A DNA stretch of 64,000 bases from Sinorhizobium arboris LMG 14919 (GTDB lineage: Bacteria > Pseudomonadota > Alphaproteobacteria > Rhizobiales > Rhizobiaceae). The position numbers and the translations under genes were made by a program. Below are positions 63,323 to 64,000 of the stretch, piece by piece. Location of the stretch: NCBI RefSeq assembly GCF_000427465.1, contig NZ_ATYB01000014.1, positions 434,001 to 498,000 of the forward strand. The letters run 5' to 3'. The notes beneath the pieces were generated by a model. That model was not told where the DNA came from. It made no database searches and worked only from the letters and a program-made list of their open reading frames with translations. Position 1 is the first letter of the stretch, and each line of letters begins with the position of its first letter.

Positions 63323-64000
63323 GTGAAAGACCCCGATCACGGCGAGAAGCCGTCTGAATCCGGGGCGTCGGCAGCAGGTCGCAGCGAGGCGCGCGTAGGC
63401 GCGCCGCGGGGCGGCAAGGGCAAGCGGAGGCGGCGCAAGCCGTCCGGTTCCCCGCCTGCAATTGCCAGCGGATCCGGCCCGTCCGGAGAAGCAGGGCGTC
63501 CCGCAGCACTGAACGACGCGGAGCCATCGCGCAAGCGCAAACGGCGCCGGCGTTCGAAATCAGCAAAACTACAGGCCACCTCCGCCGCGTCCGGTGCAAG
63601 CACGCCGGCACAGGATCCGGCGCTCAGCGACAAGAAGGGCGGCCGTAAGCGCAACTGGAAGGCGCGCCATCGGCGTGGCCTGCAGGGGCGGCCGCTGGCG
63701 ACCGCAAGCAACCCTCCGGCAAATTCCCGGCAGGGCGGCCGCCCGGTCGAGCGGTCCGGCGAAGCTGCGCGGCCACGGAGCGGCGAGACCCCGCAGCAGC
63801 AGGCGCGTTCCGAAAGGCTCGGAGCACCGTTCGTCGAGCCGACCGACCCGCCAGCGCCGCTTTACGCGGCACTCGACCTCGGCACCAACAATTGCCGGCT
63901 GCTCATCGCGCAGCCGACCCGGCCGGGTCAGTTCCGCGTGGTCGATGCCTTCTCGCGAATCGTCCGGTTGGGTGAGGGGCTCGGCGCAAGCGGACGGCTT
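63323..64000 (+). CDS. ppx: Ppx/GppA-family phosphatase with basic disordered N-terminal extension (3' end outside window)
   Basis: 226 codons lie in the window. Residues 1-175 are low-complexity, rich in Arg, Lys, Gly, Pro and Ser (KGKRRRRKPSG, SRKRKRRRRSKSAK, RKRNWKARHRRG). The ASKHA-type phosphatase then begins: LYAALDLGTNNCRLLIAQPT, with the phosphate-binding DLGTNNCR loop, and FSRIVRLGEGLGASGRL. This is the exopolyphosphatase/pppGpp phosphohydrolase fold. GTG 63323 is my start but has a weak ribosome site; TTG 63314 is in the same frame. The extension is typical of rhizobial homologues and may bind nucleic acid or polyphosphate. Confidence 0.85.
   Translation, partial: MKDPDHGEKPSESGASAAGRSEARVGAPRGGKGKRRRRKPSGSPPAIASGSGPSGEAGRPAALNDAEPSRKRKRRRRSKSAKLQATSAASGASTPAQDPALSDKKGGRKRNWKARHRRGLQGRPLATASNPPANSRQGGRPVERSGEAARPRSGETPQQQARSERLGAPFVEPTDPPAPLYAALDLGTNNCRLLIAQPTRPGQFRVVDAFSRIVRLGEGLGASGRL

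Noticed and set aside
63160..63357. 65-codon plus-strand frame with ATG 63310
   Set aside because: Out of frame with the phosphatase, stops at 63357 and has no family features; the phosphatase frame explains the region.

Overview
The window is high-GC alphaproteobacterial chromosome, almost certainly Sinorhizobium/Ensifer. Gene content and order (aceA, potFGHI, acsA2, cbrA, phaP1, mmsA, an iron-binding protein beside rirA, dppABCDF, an rsiB2/rsiA2 pair) match what I remember of the S. meliloti chromosome. Alphaproteobacterial traits include a tRNA-His without an encoded G-1 and a PhyR/NepR stress switch. Family names below come from reading motifs; no database search was run.

Layout. (1) 1-4.4 kb: the 3' end of a large CdiA/haemagglutinin-type toxin gene with its probable immunity gene, then a displaced second toxin/immunity module and a lipoprotein gene. 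(2) 4.6-25.1 kb: core carbon and polyamine metabolism, with isocitrate lyase and a divergent regulator, a putrescine-type ABC transporter, an AsmA protein, acetoacetyl-CoA synthetase, an iron-type permease, the sensor kinase CbrA, a phasin, tRNA-His, and a LysR regulator divergent from methylmalonate-semialdehyde dehydrogenase. (3) 25.3-35.6 kb: a DUF898/M48 peptidase pair, an iron-binding protein divergent from rirA, a dipeptide-type ABC operon and a RidA protein. (4) 35.6-49.3 kb: many small envelope or stress proteins around the anti-sigma/anti-anti-sigma pair rsiA2/rsiB2. Eight GGAAC-N18/19-TT promoter candidates precede small genes here, so the segment looks like a general-stress neighbourhood. 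(5) 49.3-62.9 kb: an accessory region ending at the 3' end of tRNA-Gln. It begins with gene debris (a TPR fragment, a tiny peptide ORF, a frameshifted HlyD gene) and continues with two divergent catabolic operons controlled by an FCD-type GntR regulator. (6) 63-64 kb: tRNA-Gln and the start of a Ppx/GppA phosphatase with a long basic N-terminal extension.

The most original part is the catabolic island. One arm carries a TIM-barrel enzyme, an amino-acid-type ABC transporter, an AroE-like dehydrogenase, a tautomerase, a type II dehydroquinase and a Gfo/Idh/MocA oxidoreductase, which suggests import and dehydration of a quinate/shikimate-like acid. The other arm carries an intradiol ring-cleavage dioxygenase followed by a hydratase and an aldolase normally found in meta-cleavage pathways. 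I infer a hybrid route from cyclitol acids through a polyhydroxybenzene to pyruvate plus a semialdehyde. Matching palindromes (ATAATCGATTAT and a one-mismatch copy) sit just after the TTGACA boxes of the two divergent promoters and probably coordinate both arms.

Other regulatory signals are shared across loci: TTGCRNTGCA upstream of aceA, acsA2 and phaP1 (possible PHB/acetyl-CoA control), TGTAAAA elements between aceA and its regulator, and several copies of rhizobial intergenic palindromic repeats.
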